Below are positions 21,916 to 31,570 of a stretch of DNA of 64,000 nucleotides, one piece after another (the first letter of the stretch is position 1; every line of letters begins with the position of its first letter). The stretch spans positions 248,001 to 312,000 of the forward strand of contig JAULSR010000006.1 of assembly GCA_030512295.1 (NCBI GenBank). The letters are read 5' to 3'. This stretch comes from Bombardia bombarda. Lineage: Eukaryota; Ascomycota; Sordariomycetes; Sordariales; Lasiosphaeriaceae. The translations under genes were made by a program, and so were the position numbers. Under the pieces are notes generated by a model that was not told the DNA's origin, did no database searches, and saw only the letters and a program-made list of their open reading frames with translations.

Positions 21916-23471
21916 GATTGAAGTTAAAAAGATTTGTTGCAAGATTGTTTATATGAGTAGGGCAAGACTTCTAGAGAAGTGCTTAAACAAGAGGCCATGC
22001 AGGAAAAAGCCTTGTGAAATAAACTGAGCACTATCAGCATATAGGGATGGCAGTATCTATAACATCTTATCAACAAAGGTTGTAAGCTGCTCACTGTGAT
22101 TGCATCAGAACAACAAAAAGTTGCTAGCTAGCCAAGTAAAAAAAGTCGCGTCGTGCATGCTTGCCGGTAGTTTAGGTGACTCATAAAATACCCTTAACAG
22201 CGGTGCACTAATAATACTACTATAATAGGAAACAAAGCTTCTATATAAGCCATATAATAATAGGCGCTCTTCCGCCTCCGGCGGCCCCTGTCGGGGGCTT
22301 TTTCGCTAACGTTCGAAAAAGGGTCGTATGTTTTTTTTTTTTTGTTGTTGTTTTGGGAATAGGCGTTTTCGTTTGTTTATTTTTTTAATTGATCCCCTCT
22401 GGGAGCCCTCCGGGAGCCCTCCGGGGGCTCCTGTAGAGGAGGGCCTTTTCGCCTGCGGCGGGCAAATAATGGCAATCACAATAAACAAAAAATCCATAGC
22501 TTATCCAATGGCCGAAGGTTTCTTCATACACTTTTTCTTATTGTAAATAAGCAAGCTTCTTGCCTTATTATTACGTTGTAAACAACTTCCGCGCCAAGAA
22601 CAATTGAAACTTCGCTTCCATCATTATGTACAGACGAAATAGAGTTAGGCATGAAAGGATTTCTGTAGACTCCCAATCATTCGCCTTGTATCCTTTCTTG
22701 GCAAATAAGTAAGGTACAGTTGCTTCGTAGCTCTAGGAGAGCTTCCATCCGGCTTTCTTTTGCACTGATCCACCGTTTCCACCTTTCTCTCACAGCTGAG
22801 GAGTAACTGCTCACCTCCTCTGATCTTCTCAGCACCACTTACTTTTTTCTTCTTGCTATCCTCTGCGGCTGATCATATTTCGTTCTCTTTCTCTGTTGAT
22901 AGCATTTCAAGAATAATGCCGAAACAGGATCGCAAGAAAAGTGGCAAAATGGACAGTCGTCGCCGCTCGTGCAGGCTTCAGGGCTTACTGGCTAAGGAGC
23001 ATGTGCCCCGGGACTCGCCTCGGTTTGCCGCCAGCGGTAAGTCTGGATAATACTTATCTCTTCTCATTTATGTTTATTCTCCCCTTCCCTAAATTTCTCC
23101 TTTCTTCCCCACATGGCGGTTTGGCAGTTCTCGTCGGGACAATAATGGCAGATCACAAATGCCTATGGCTGAGGTTAGGTCACATCGTCTCAATCGATGC
23201 CACGACGGGCAGCGTCTAGCATTATCACAAGCACGTACGGTCGGCAGACCTAATTAGTCGAGAAGAGACAACTACGAGCAGACTTTAGTTCAATTTCCCA
23301 TTTGACCTAGCATGAGGACTGAATCTTGTCTATGGCTCTATAGAAGAATAAAATTTATTATGACCGGTCGCTAATCATCATGTCATCTCACAGTCATCAT
23401 CGTCGCCATCGCCCCCTCCCACGCCAGTTAGCGATCAACTTCCCAGTGTCCCTTTGCTCCGGCCAGCCGAC
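21916..23471. other. Intergenic with GC-cluster patch
   Basis: The left part is AT-rich with the GC-cluster island at 22258-22475 (separate entry). The right part (22700-23450) includes a possible first exon of the next gene: a basic frame from ATG 22917 (MPKQDRKKSGKMDSRRRSCR), or a second frame from ATG 22941, before a GTAAGT donor at 23038. Confidence 0.45.
22258..22475. other. GC-rich palindromic clusters in AT-rich DNA (organelle-like)
   Basis: Short GC blocks (CGCCTCCGGCGGCC, GGGAGCCCTCCGGGAG, CTGCGGCGGGC) alternate with T-runs and A+T DNA. This texture is typical of GC clusters in fungal mitochondrial spacers and unlike the surrounding nuclear DNA. It may be a nuclear copy of mitochondrial DNA. 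No mitochondrial gene is recognisable in it. Confidence 0.35.
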
Positions 23472-23903
23472 ATGGAGTCCGCCACCGCCGCCGCCGCCCC
23501 AGCGCCCGGTCTCCCGTCCGTTCCTCTAGTGCATCCCCAGAGAAGCCCAACCTCGCCGCCGCCGCCGCGACGGGACGGTGGGTATAAAGTGGGGATTGAT
23601 TTGGCTAGCTATAACGATGGCTTTATTGATGGCTTTATTGATGGCTACGGGGAGGGCCACGCCGCCGGCTTCCTCGCGGCGGCGGAGGTCTTCCGGGCCC
23701 GGATGGCGGATTTTGAGGTCAAGATGGTGGGCCTGGGCATTAAGTATTTTGACGATTTTGTTGAGCGGATGAAGGATGTGATACGGGAGGAGGGGCTGTT
23801 GCAAGAACGTGGGGAGGGGGAGGTGAGAGAGAAAAAGGGGGAGTTGAAGGGAAAGGAGAGAGATGAGGAGGAGGAGGGTGTGGAGGAGGATCAGATCTCC
23901 TGA
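23472..23903 (+). CDS. Hypothetical protein, Ala/Pro-rich head and charged helical tail
   Basis: The family is not recognised. From ATG 23472 there are 143 residues: an Ala/Pro-rich start, then GYKVGIDLASYNDGFIDG with a direct repeat GFIDGFIDGYGEGHAAGF. A helix follows (AAAEVFRARMADFEVKMVGL, DDFVERMKDVIREEG), then a Glu/Lys-rich tail. The frame is open upstream to an acceptor CACAG at 23393. It could therefore be joined to an exon ending at the GTAAGT donor near 23038, the phase-matching frame being the one that starts at 22941. The start is therefore uncertain. Confidence 0.5.
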   Translation: MESATAAAAPAPGLPSVPLVHPQRSPTSPPPPRRDGGYKVGIDLASYNDGFIDGFIDGYGEGHAAGFLAAAEVFRARMADFEVKMVGLGIKYFDDFVERMKDVIREEGLLQERGEGEVREKKGELKGKERDEEEEGVEEDQIS

Positions 23904-24622
23904 TGTGTTCTGCCTTGTTTACGGCGTTAGGGGAGCGTTGGTGTTGATTGTCGGCTGTCCTGGCTATATATTTGTTTGGTCCCTTGGTTGGTCGATGGAG
24001 ACCTGAAGCCGGGAGACTGCGTCCTTGGTAAGGTATATCAAATATTGCTGTTAGGAGTTAGGAGTTTTATGGTCTGGTCAAGGCGTTTGTATGCTTCTTG
24101 TCGCCTGTCACAAGCAGAGCAGTTATGCCTTCACTCGAACGAACATGCTTACCGCCTGACCACCCAAAGTGGCACCGATGTGCTCTCAACTCGTGTTTCT
24201 TTGATACCCTTCCATGAAGCCAGACGTGCCCAAGGGTAAATCCTTAGCTGGGCCTGTATTTTTTTTCATCTCAGGTAAGGTACTTCTCAACTCGGAGGCC
24301 GGAGTTTTATGCAGAGTGTGTGTACTGCCGGTCAGGCGCTGGTAGATGCAAATATGATCAGTGTAGCCCGTCACTAATGGAGAGGATAGAAGCATGTGTG
24401 TTACGCTTGTTGCTAACTTCACCTGTATACAGGCTGTAAAACAAATAACTGGGGAGGATTTTGACACTCATGAGCTCGGTACGAACTGCCTGAGGCAGGC
24501 GATATACCACGCCATTGCTTTGATTTACAGAAAAGCGTAAAGTGGGCTCTGAGGTCCTGTTGAGATTCTGCGGGCTGAGATTGCGAATCCCTTCCTATGT
24601 GTACCATCATGTATCAACCAAT
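23904..24622. other. Intergenic, no gene seen
   Basis: A convergent spacer between the 23472 gene and the 3' end of the shortened CorA-like gene. Nothing is recognised. Confidence 0.45.
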
Positions 24623-25572
24623 TCATACAATATCTTTCTCCCTCATTCCATTGACAATCCGCCGGCGAACGAGTGACCCTGGTTTCCAGTTGATCATGTC
24701 AACCTTGCGTCTTAAATTTCCCAGGACGGTCGATTTTTCCTTGCCGTCATGTGCCGCCATTGAGCTCTTCTTGATGGGGCGGAACCCGGACATACTTCTG
24801 GATGTTATCCTAGTATGATACCAAGACCCGAGGACAGTGATGGACGTGAGGACAGCTGATATGATTAGATAGATCCAGAAGTAACCTGAAAGTACAGGCT
24901 TAGCGGATTCAGATGAGCCATCGGCAGCCCCAGCAGATGATGTATCGTTCGATGTAGTTGTTTAAAATACGCATCTAGCCAGTCATTGTCGAAATTGAAA
25001 ACCGGCATAGCAAATATGGTCTAAACATAATTTGCGTTAGTCTGTCAATTCTCTGTGTCGCTGAAGTAATGAGCCATGGGAACGTACCGCAACGGCTGTC
25101 ACTAGACTAGTAGATAGAGCATTGGCACAAAAGCGATTGCCGTATTGCCACTTGAAGCCTGTTTCCTCGCGATCTCGGCACCTTCCCTGGCCAGATCATC
25201 CAGAAACTAAAGTGAACGCCAGGTTAGATAAAGCCTTCTACACACAGTATCTTTGGACCAAACTGTTCTTGTTTCCATGAGTTATAGACTTACAAGTTCC
25301 CTCAAGTACGTCATTTCTTCAAAAAGTACTCGACAAATGGATATCCCAGCTTCAAAACCGACAAGGATTTCCTCCTGGAATCGTCTCCCGCTCGTTTCAA
25401 AGGGCTGGTCGGATTTCGAACCCTGACTGTCGGACTCTCTCTCAATTCGTCGGATTACCTTTCGCAGTTGAGTATCCATAGCTTTGATTTCAGCTTCGAC
25501 ATTTCTGGCATTCATGCGGTACTCCTTCATCTTCAGACTAGACGTAGAACTCAAAGCTCCTTCCCCTTCCAT
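24623..25572 (-). pseudogene. CorA-like membrane protein paralogue, N-truncated and frame-broken
   Basis: This is a duplicate of the gene at 26453-28653 with the same exon layout: 25572-25294, 25206-25088 and 25020-24623. Matching parts are the coiled coil ending EEMTYLREL, then FLDDLAREGAEIARKQASSG and NTAIAF, the intron in TAVA|TIFAMPVFNFDNDW, and the last helix GYFWIYLIISAVLTSITVLG. Two single-base losses in runs break the frame: A4 at 25129-25132 (inside the first membrane helix) and T3 at 24961-24963. The rest of the frame stays open to a TGA at 24623. The N-terminal half present in the neighbour is missing. It is either a decaying duplicate or a short gene with two homopolymer errors. 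Confidence 0.55.
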
Positions 25573-26452
25573 CCCTGCCTCACACTAACAAACAAACCAG
25601 GGCTGGTTTGTACTGTACAGAGGTAGGTAGCTGTGCCCCATACAATGTTGCATCTCTCTCCTTAGTGGTTGGAAAGGAAACATGCAGCATATCGTGGTAC
25701 TCTTTTATGCAAGCCCCGCCTTCAGAAGCAGGCTGAGAGTCGCCCGACTACGGTGAGAAAGGCCTAACGGGTTTATTGGCTCTCATTGGTTCGGGCTGCA
25801 TGCATGACCTCGCCAACCATGCATTTTCGAAGGTGGGATTGACTGACTGGATACCTGCGCGAACGATATACGCGCTTAGAGTAAAACAATGATCGTCCAT
25901 TCCGTCGCCAGGCTAGTCGAGAGACAATGCCCCTGAAGCCCGCCTTATCTAACTCCATTATCGGAATGTGTTAGGCAGCATCAACTCCAAAGGCAAGAGC
26001 AAGGCTTTACGCTGGCGGGCGTGGACGGGCGCTCTCGATCCTACTGTGTAAGGAAGATGCGACTTCCGTCCTGTCGGGCAACCTCTCCTTTCGCGTCTGA
26101 AGATACAGGTAGACCAATGGCCGTTGCTCTTGGTTCCCAGGCGCCATTGTCTCCTGGTTGTCGGGCACCACTGCTTCCTCCTTCTCAGGCGCTGTCGTTA
26201 CCCCCGGACTCTCGACAACACCTGTTTCCTTGGAACCCTCCATGTTTGGCGCTCTATCGTGATCCTAGATCCCGCTCCTACTAAATGTAAACCTGGACCC
26301 ACCTGGCCCTATGGTTACACAGGGTGGGCCACTCCCCCACAAGGGATCCAGGGTTCATTTTCCTCACCTGCACACAGCCGCCCTAGATAGCTTTGCCCTG
26401 GATCCTTCCAGGGACATCAATCCATCACGGCATATCGCTATCCAGTGCCATA
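25573..26452. other. Spacer between the two CorA-like paralogues
   Basis: Mostly featureless. A reverse-strand open frame at 26243-26007 (MEGSKETGVVESPGVTTAPE start, acidic/Pro-rich) has a protein-like look and could be a small gene or a leftover of the upstream half of the shortened paralogue, but it matches nothing I know. Confidence 0.35.
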
Positions 26453-28653
26453 CTAAACCAACCCATCATCTCCATCGTCGGAGCGAATGCACCAGCGAAC
26501 GACAGCTCTCGCTAATCTGATAATCTCCAAAAGAACTGAGCCCAGTAAAGAAACAAGGCGCTTGAAGATGACCAACGGCGGAGGTAGAGAGTTTAGGATC
26601 TCATGGGGTAAGTCGCGAAGTAGCTGGAGGGCTTTTATCTCTCTCTTGCTCGCGTTGAGCATAAGCAGCCACCAAACAACAGTCACAAAAGTGAGACCCA
26701 AGGATAATGCCAAATATATCCAGAAGTACCCTGAAAGAACGGGTTTATCTGACGAGTCGTCGCTGCTAGAAGAGCTGCTACTGTTGGCAGGTGGATTCCA
26801 GTGAAGATCGTACCAATAGTTGCTGAAATCGAAGACAGGGGTAGCAAAAACGGTCTATAGAAGTCAGCTCGATTAGTATTCTAAAGGATAAGTAATACGT
26901 GTATCACCATCAAAGGCCGCATCATCAGATTTTGTTTCTTCAGCCGCAGAAGGTCAGAATGATATGAAAATACATACCGCTACCGCCGTTGTCGGGAGAT
27001 AAATCAAGGCAGCCACAGCAATGGCAGTGCTGACTGTGGCTTGTTGTCCGGCACGTTTTGTTTCATCCAGTGACAGTTCCGCCACAAACTAATATCATGC
27101 GTCAGCAGCTATTTCTCGGCTTTCAACAGGAAGGTATAGTGCTATGTCTATCAATACTCACTAGTTCTCGAGTGTATATCAGCTGCTCCAGACTGGTACG
27201 GCATCTGGCTATCATTCCCTCAAATTCAATATCCAATTCCTGAAATCTGCGTTCAAATCTGCTTGAATAGTCCGATATCGGCCAAGGCAATGGAGAACCT
27301 CCTTGACCCCCGCCTACCGGTGCTGTTGGGAGCGGCTGACCGGCCGCTCCAACTGTCGGTGACTCAACTTCAGCAGTTGTTCGAGGGGTGGCATCAGTAG
27401 AGTTTCCACTGAATTCTCTGATGTACTTGATCATTCCTTGAAGCTGGGTCTTGGTTTCTCTCACTTCTTCCTCAACCATTTTGGCCTTGTTGTGACAATC
27501 TCGTATCGCGTTCATATGTTCTCGGGTCCTTTTTGTTTTATTATCGTCGCTCAAACTGAATATTCCTATATTCTCATCGCAACTTATGAGGGTAGATAAA
27601 ACCAACTCATCCAGGACATCTCGCTGGAGCTCTGCAAACACACCTACCATTAGAAGCGGGTTATCTTTGACTTCGGGAGATTCCCGAAGAAGTTTCTCAA
27701 CCCTTTCCATTTGCCTGCTATTGCAGCCGTAGATGACAGCTTTGGTCAATCTCGAATCTTTGAAGTAGGTAGACGAAATGGCGAGGTTGCCGGGAAACAT
27801 CGTGGACATGGTAGCTGTGTACATCTCAATGACACCGGCCTCTTCCTGCTTGTGAAGGTGGGTAGAGTAGCATCTCGCACTACTAATTGCCTTGAATACC
27901 ACATTATGAATTTTGAAAGACCTCGTGATCCTTGTCCATATATCTGCAGAGAACGGAAGACAAGAGAGTTCAGCTTGCCATGATTCTTTGTCGACAGTCG
28001 TCCCCTTGACTCGAGCGGACAGCCTTCTCGTGTTAGATGGTATACACGCATCGCACAACGTCATTGTCCACGCCAATGAAGCTAAATAAAAAGCGTACTC
28101 ACAGAACTTCAAAGCCCGCTTGTGGGTGATTTGTCAAATCTTCCGTTCTTTGCTGTATGCTGGAATTCAGCATTGATTTCCAGGTACGTAGAAGTGGGTA
28201 ATTTAGGTACCTAGCTCCCTCAGGTAGGTAGCCAAGGACGTATCCGTTGTAGGGGATTTGGCAAAGGATCGATGAGGTACTCACCAGCCAGTCGGACCAC
28301 TCCGTACCACTGTAAAGCTCTTGAAAGTGGATTTCCTCATCTCCCTGTGAACGCTGGTAAGCAATCAATGCGACAGGGGCTCAAATCCAAGGCGGACTGA
28401 CAACCTGCCGCAGGGCACAACAAGAAGGCTCGCCTGGCTCAATATCCTGATCGTACTCGAAAAGATCACTGTCCTTTTCAGAGAAGAACGGGTTGAGTAA
28501 TCTGGGCCAGTCCATGGCGAATGGGATGAGGAGGATTGTGTGGTCAAGTCGCGAGTGGCCAGTGCCAGAGAGTGTCGAGGACTGGGAGTGGTTGGCCTGC
28601 TGGAGTTCAGCGGGGCCGGGTCGGCTGGTCCCGCCATCCTTATACTCGAACAA
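26453..28653 (-). CDS. CorA-like (Mg2+ transporter-like) fungal membrane protein
   Basis: Sure exons are 27943-27162, 27088-26978 and 26854-26453. Probable 5' exons are 28653-28405 and 28344-28285. A short exon near 28160-28099 has uncertain borders, because the best splice sites leave a one-base phase mismatch into the 27943 exon. The protein, about 550 residues, has a large N-terminal cytosolic part, then a coiled coil (MVEEEVRETKTQLQGMIKYI), a second helix (FERRFQELDIEFEGMIARCR), and two C-terminal membrane helices: TAIAVAALIYLPTTAVATVF and GYFWIYLALSLGLTFVTVVW. An acidic Ser-rich loop lies between them. This layout is that of fungal CorA-like proteins (family knowledge), but the GMN motif that defines Mg2+ channels is absent (FATPVFDF instead). 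Transport is therefore not shown. Confidence 0.75.
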
Positions 28654-30212
28654 TATCCTTTTGCCTTCCGAAGGGAGCTACTAGAGCCTCATCGTGCGCA
28701 AGAAGAGCTGCAAGGCTTCGACAACCCTCAGCTTCGAACATGTTCGCGTCGGAAAGCGCGATTTCTCTCGACTGCATTATACTGGAGGCCGAGATGGTGG
28801 GCAGATGAGCCAATGAGTTCACGTTGTAGCTGCCCGGTGCGGCCAAGACCTGCAGTCAGCGCCCTTTTGACGAATGGAAGTTTTACGCATGCATCTGTAG
28901 TATTGGATCGGTGATCAGAAAGGATGGTACGGCATATCATAGCCGAATCACGTTATTTCGTGCTTACCAGGCTGGGATGGAAGAGGGGAAATCAATTTTA
29001 CCACGGTCCAATCTATTTTCGTCTCGAGCCACTCAGCCGTACCAACCCGCCTCTGTGGCTTGCTGATTGCTTGTAGAACTGGCCGGTCTAGGCTCCTCCT
29101 TAATTACCGCATTTTCCGACTGAAAACAACTTTCCTATTATGTTTCAGCTTGACCCAGAATTTCTCGTGCAGCACAAGGTACCAAACTTGCTTAGCTGCG
29201 CAAGGTGGGTCATCGCTATTACCACACAATTTTAGTTGAAGGTACTTCGTAACCAACCGCAAAGCTCGAACGCTTGAGAAAATTACCAGCGGTTGGGATT
29301 TGCGAGCGGTTGAAGGATTGCGCCATCAAGGTTATGGTAGGTATGGTGATGATTGATAAGGAAGGAGGCATCAATATACCGTAGGCGGTTGTGGTTCGAT
29401 TGGGAGGGAAGGGGTCATTTGCCATATAGTGAAAATTACGGTCACAGGAGTACCTAAGGTACCTACCTTAAGCGCCCTTCTGGTACCTAGGTACCTACCT
29501 TGGTCACGCTGTACGTACCAAGGTACTTTTACCGGGGAGACAGATTTTTGAGCCCTTGTCGAGGATATTACCTGAACGCCCGGGCGCCTCAGGCGCTTTA
29601 TTTTAAAGCCGGCGTGTTGGGTACAGACGGGAGTTTCAACCTAGATAGGTACACAATAAAATGATTGCTGAGATTGGTGAGTTTTGCACCATACGAGGCT
29701 CCACGCGTGATGGTCCTGTTGTCTGGGCGTATCAGGCTCTCATAACAAACAACAATAGTAACGTGTCTGGGGGGCACTGGAGCCAGTGAGTCAAGACACG
29801 AAATTGGGCTGGAAATAAAGGTCGTGCAGCCGGGTGGTCACATACGCGGCCGATGCAGGAGCCCGTGCCGTTAAAAGGAAACGCCTGGCCGCGGTGACAC
29901 TGCCACCTGACTGACTAAAAGGGGCAAAATTCCACGCTGCCTGTTATCTCCAAATTCGTCTTCCGCACCATCCTAAGCTACACGTGCCACACACACACAC
30001 ACCTGCAAGTCTGACCACAATACTCGCCATCCCCCATCTTTTGCCGAAAATCCTGCCTTCTCCTCCGACAACGTCATTCATCTCTTCAATGTGCGCTCTC
30101 CGCGATACCTTTTTCTAACCCCTTTCACCCATCTATTCTCGTAACACATACTGAGCATAATTGATTCCAAAGGCGTTTGTGTTGCTTCCATATCAATCCA
30201 GTCATCACAGAT
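28654..30212. other. Divergent intergenic region with dense GGTA motif cluster
   Basis: This is the promoter region of the CorA-like gene (left) and of the 30213 gene (right). From 29450 to 29527 it carries several TACCTAGGTA/GGTACC palindromes in a row (separate entry). A short CA run lies at about 29990-30003. No gene is seen. Confidence 0.45.
29450..29527. repeat. GGTA/TACC palindrome cluster
   Basis: Overlapping TACCTAAGGTACC, GGTACCTAGGTACC and GTACGTACC elements occur within 80 bases. The same vocabulary appears in at least eight other spacers of this window. Confidence 0.7.
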
Positions 30213-30755
30213 ATGCCAACAGTCGCAAATAGAACATCGGAGCCCCAGCCTGGGGTGTATAGGCGAGCTGTGGAGCTGAAAAACATAAAAGTGTCAATTC
30301 TCACCAAGGCCCTCATACACGAATTTGGCGCCGGAAACGTTAAACTGGAGGTTAGTCTCCTACTCTGGCACCAGCCCAGAAGCTAGGTGGAGTTCTAACT
30401 CAAACGCAGCGCACCGCGGTTGATCGATGTATGATAGTGTCTGAAAAACCGTTAAGAGAGGTACATTTCATCCCTGACCTGTCGATAATTTAACCGCACT
30501 GACAAGCCTATGTAGGAAGATGTGGAGCGAGTGATTCGAGAGTCGTCCAAACCACTGGGAGAGTTGAACGGCAATGAGGTAACCAGGACGCGCGTTGCGC
30601 CAAACACAGTGGAATCTAGGGACGCCCTTGGAAATAAGGAGAACGAGACGCAAAACCCATTTCAGAGAGCCCCGACTTTCGCACAGATAATAAGGAAGTC
30701 AACGCTAAGGTGGTTCACAAAAAAGGAGCAGAGTAGTAACGAAAGAGCGTCGTAA
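30213..30755 (+). CDS. Hypothetical small protein (142 aa, three exons)
   Basis: Exons 30213-30350, 30410-30460 and 30516-30755 join at codon boundaries with clean GTTAGT/GCAG and GTACAT/GTAG borders. The protein begins MPTVANRTSEPQPGVYRRAV and has a compact first half (NIKVSILTKALIHEFGAGNV, then TAVDRCMIVSEKPLRE). A hydrophilic C-terminus follows, containing an ordered bit (PTFAQIIRKSTLRWFTKKEQ). No signal peptide or membrane segment is present. I do not recognise the family. The three in-phase exons support a real gene despite its size. Confidence 0.6.
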
Positions 30756-31570
30756 CTTTCACTATTTAATCATATGGTCTCTATCTCTTAATGGTCTCTG
30801 GAGTAAAACTCACCTCAGGGCAGGTTGTTCATTCATTTAGCTAGGTAGCATCTGGATAGTATGAGTCTCAGCATCGAAGGTCCCAGTTTGCAAAATAGAA
30901 ATCAGCCCCTTGGTCAACACTCACCTTCTTTACAGTGGGTATGGATAAGGTACATTTAGTTACAGATACATTGGCCAAAAATAGCTTTGGTTGTGTTACA
31001 ACCATAATATCACCATTACAGCCTCGTCATAAAAGCTCAAACACACTTTAATAGTACTTCTCCACGTTTATCTCCTCCCCCAACCTCAATATATATACAT
31101 CTCACAAATCTACATCATTGAGCGAGCATAGCACCATACGAGAAATCATCAAATTCGTAATTAGTTAAGTCATGGCTAAAAACCCCTTAACTCCTCCGAT
31201 ATTATTGCTAACAGATGCGAACAAACAAGAGATCACTTGCAAATCGCTGCGCCAAAAAACGCGATATATCCTCCTAGGCCTAATTAAAGAGTTCAAAAAC
31301 CAAAAACCCCATGAACATCACGTATATATATGCGTGTAACGATCTTGAAACTAGCGTTTCCCATGACACGAGGCAACATTCCCAACCCTAATAAACCAAT
31401 GTTCACGTCAACGTAGCCAGCATAGCCTTCATGAGCCTCGGTGGTGGACCTGTAAACAAAGTACATACACAAGTCAGCCATTCTTGCTCGAAAATAGGTA
31501 TATGGCAAAGAAATAAGTATGTGCACGGGTGACGAAAAAGACAGACCGGCAGAAAAATGCAACCGCACCT
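30756..31570. other. Convergent intergenic region, no gene seen
   Basis: 3' flanks of the 30213 gene and of the DUF8035-type gene. A reverse open frame at 31568-31293 could be read as an extra 3' exon of the latter, but the existing stop after SISVPKYR is preferred. Confidence 0.45.

Noticed and set aside
31293..31480. Extra 3' exon for the DUF8035-type gene (STTEAHEGYAGYV...)
   Set aside because: Would need splicing out the SISVPKYR end, which looks like the natural terminus of the family. Kept as a minor alternative only.
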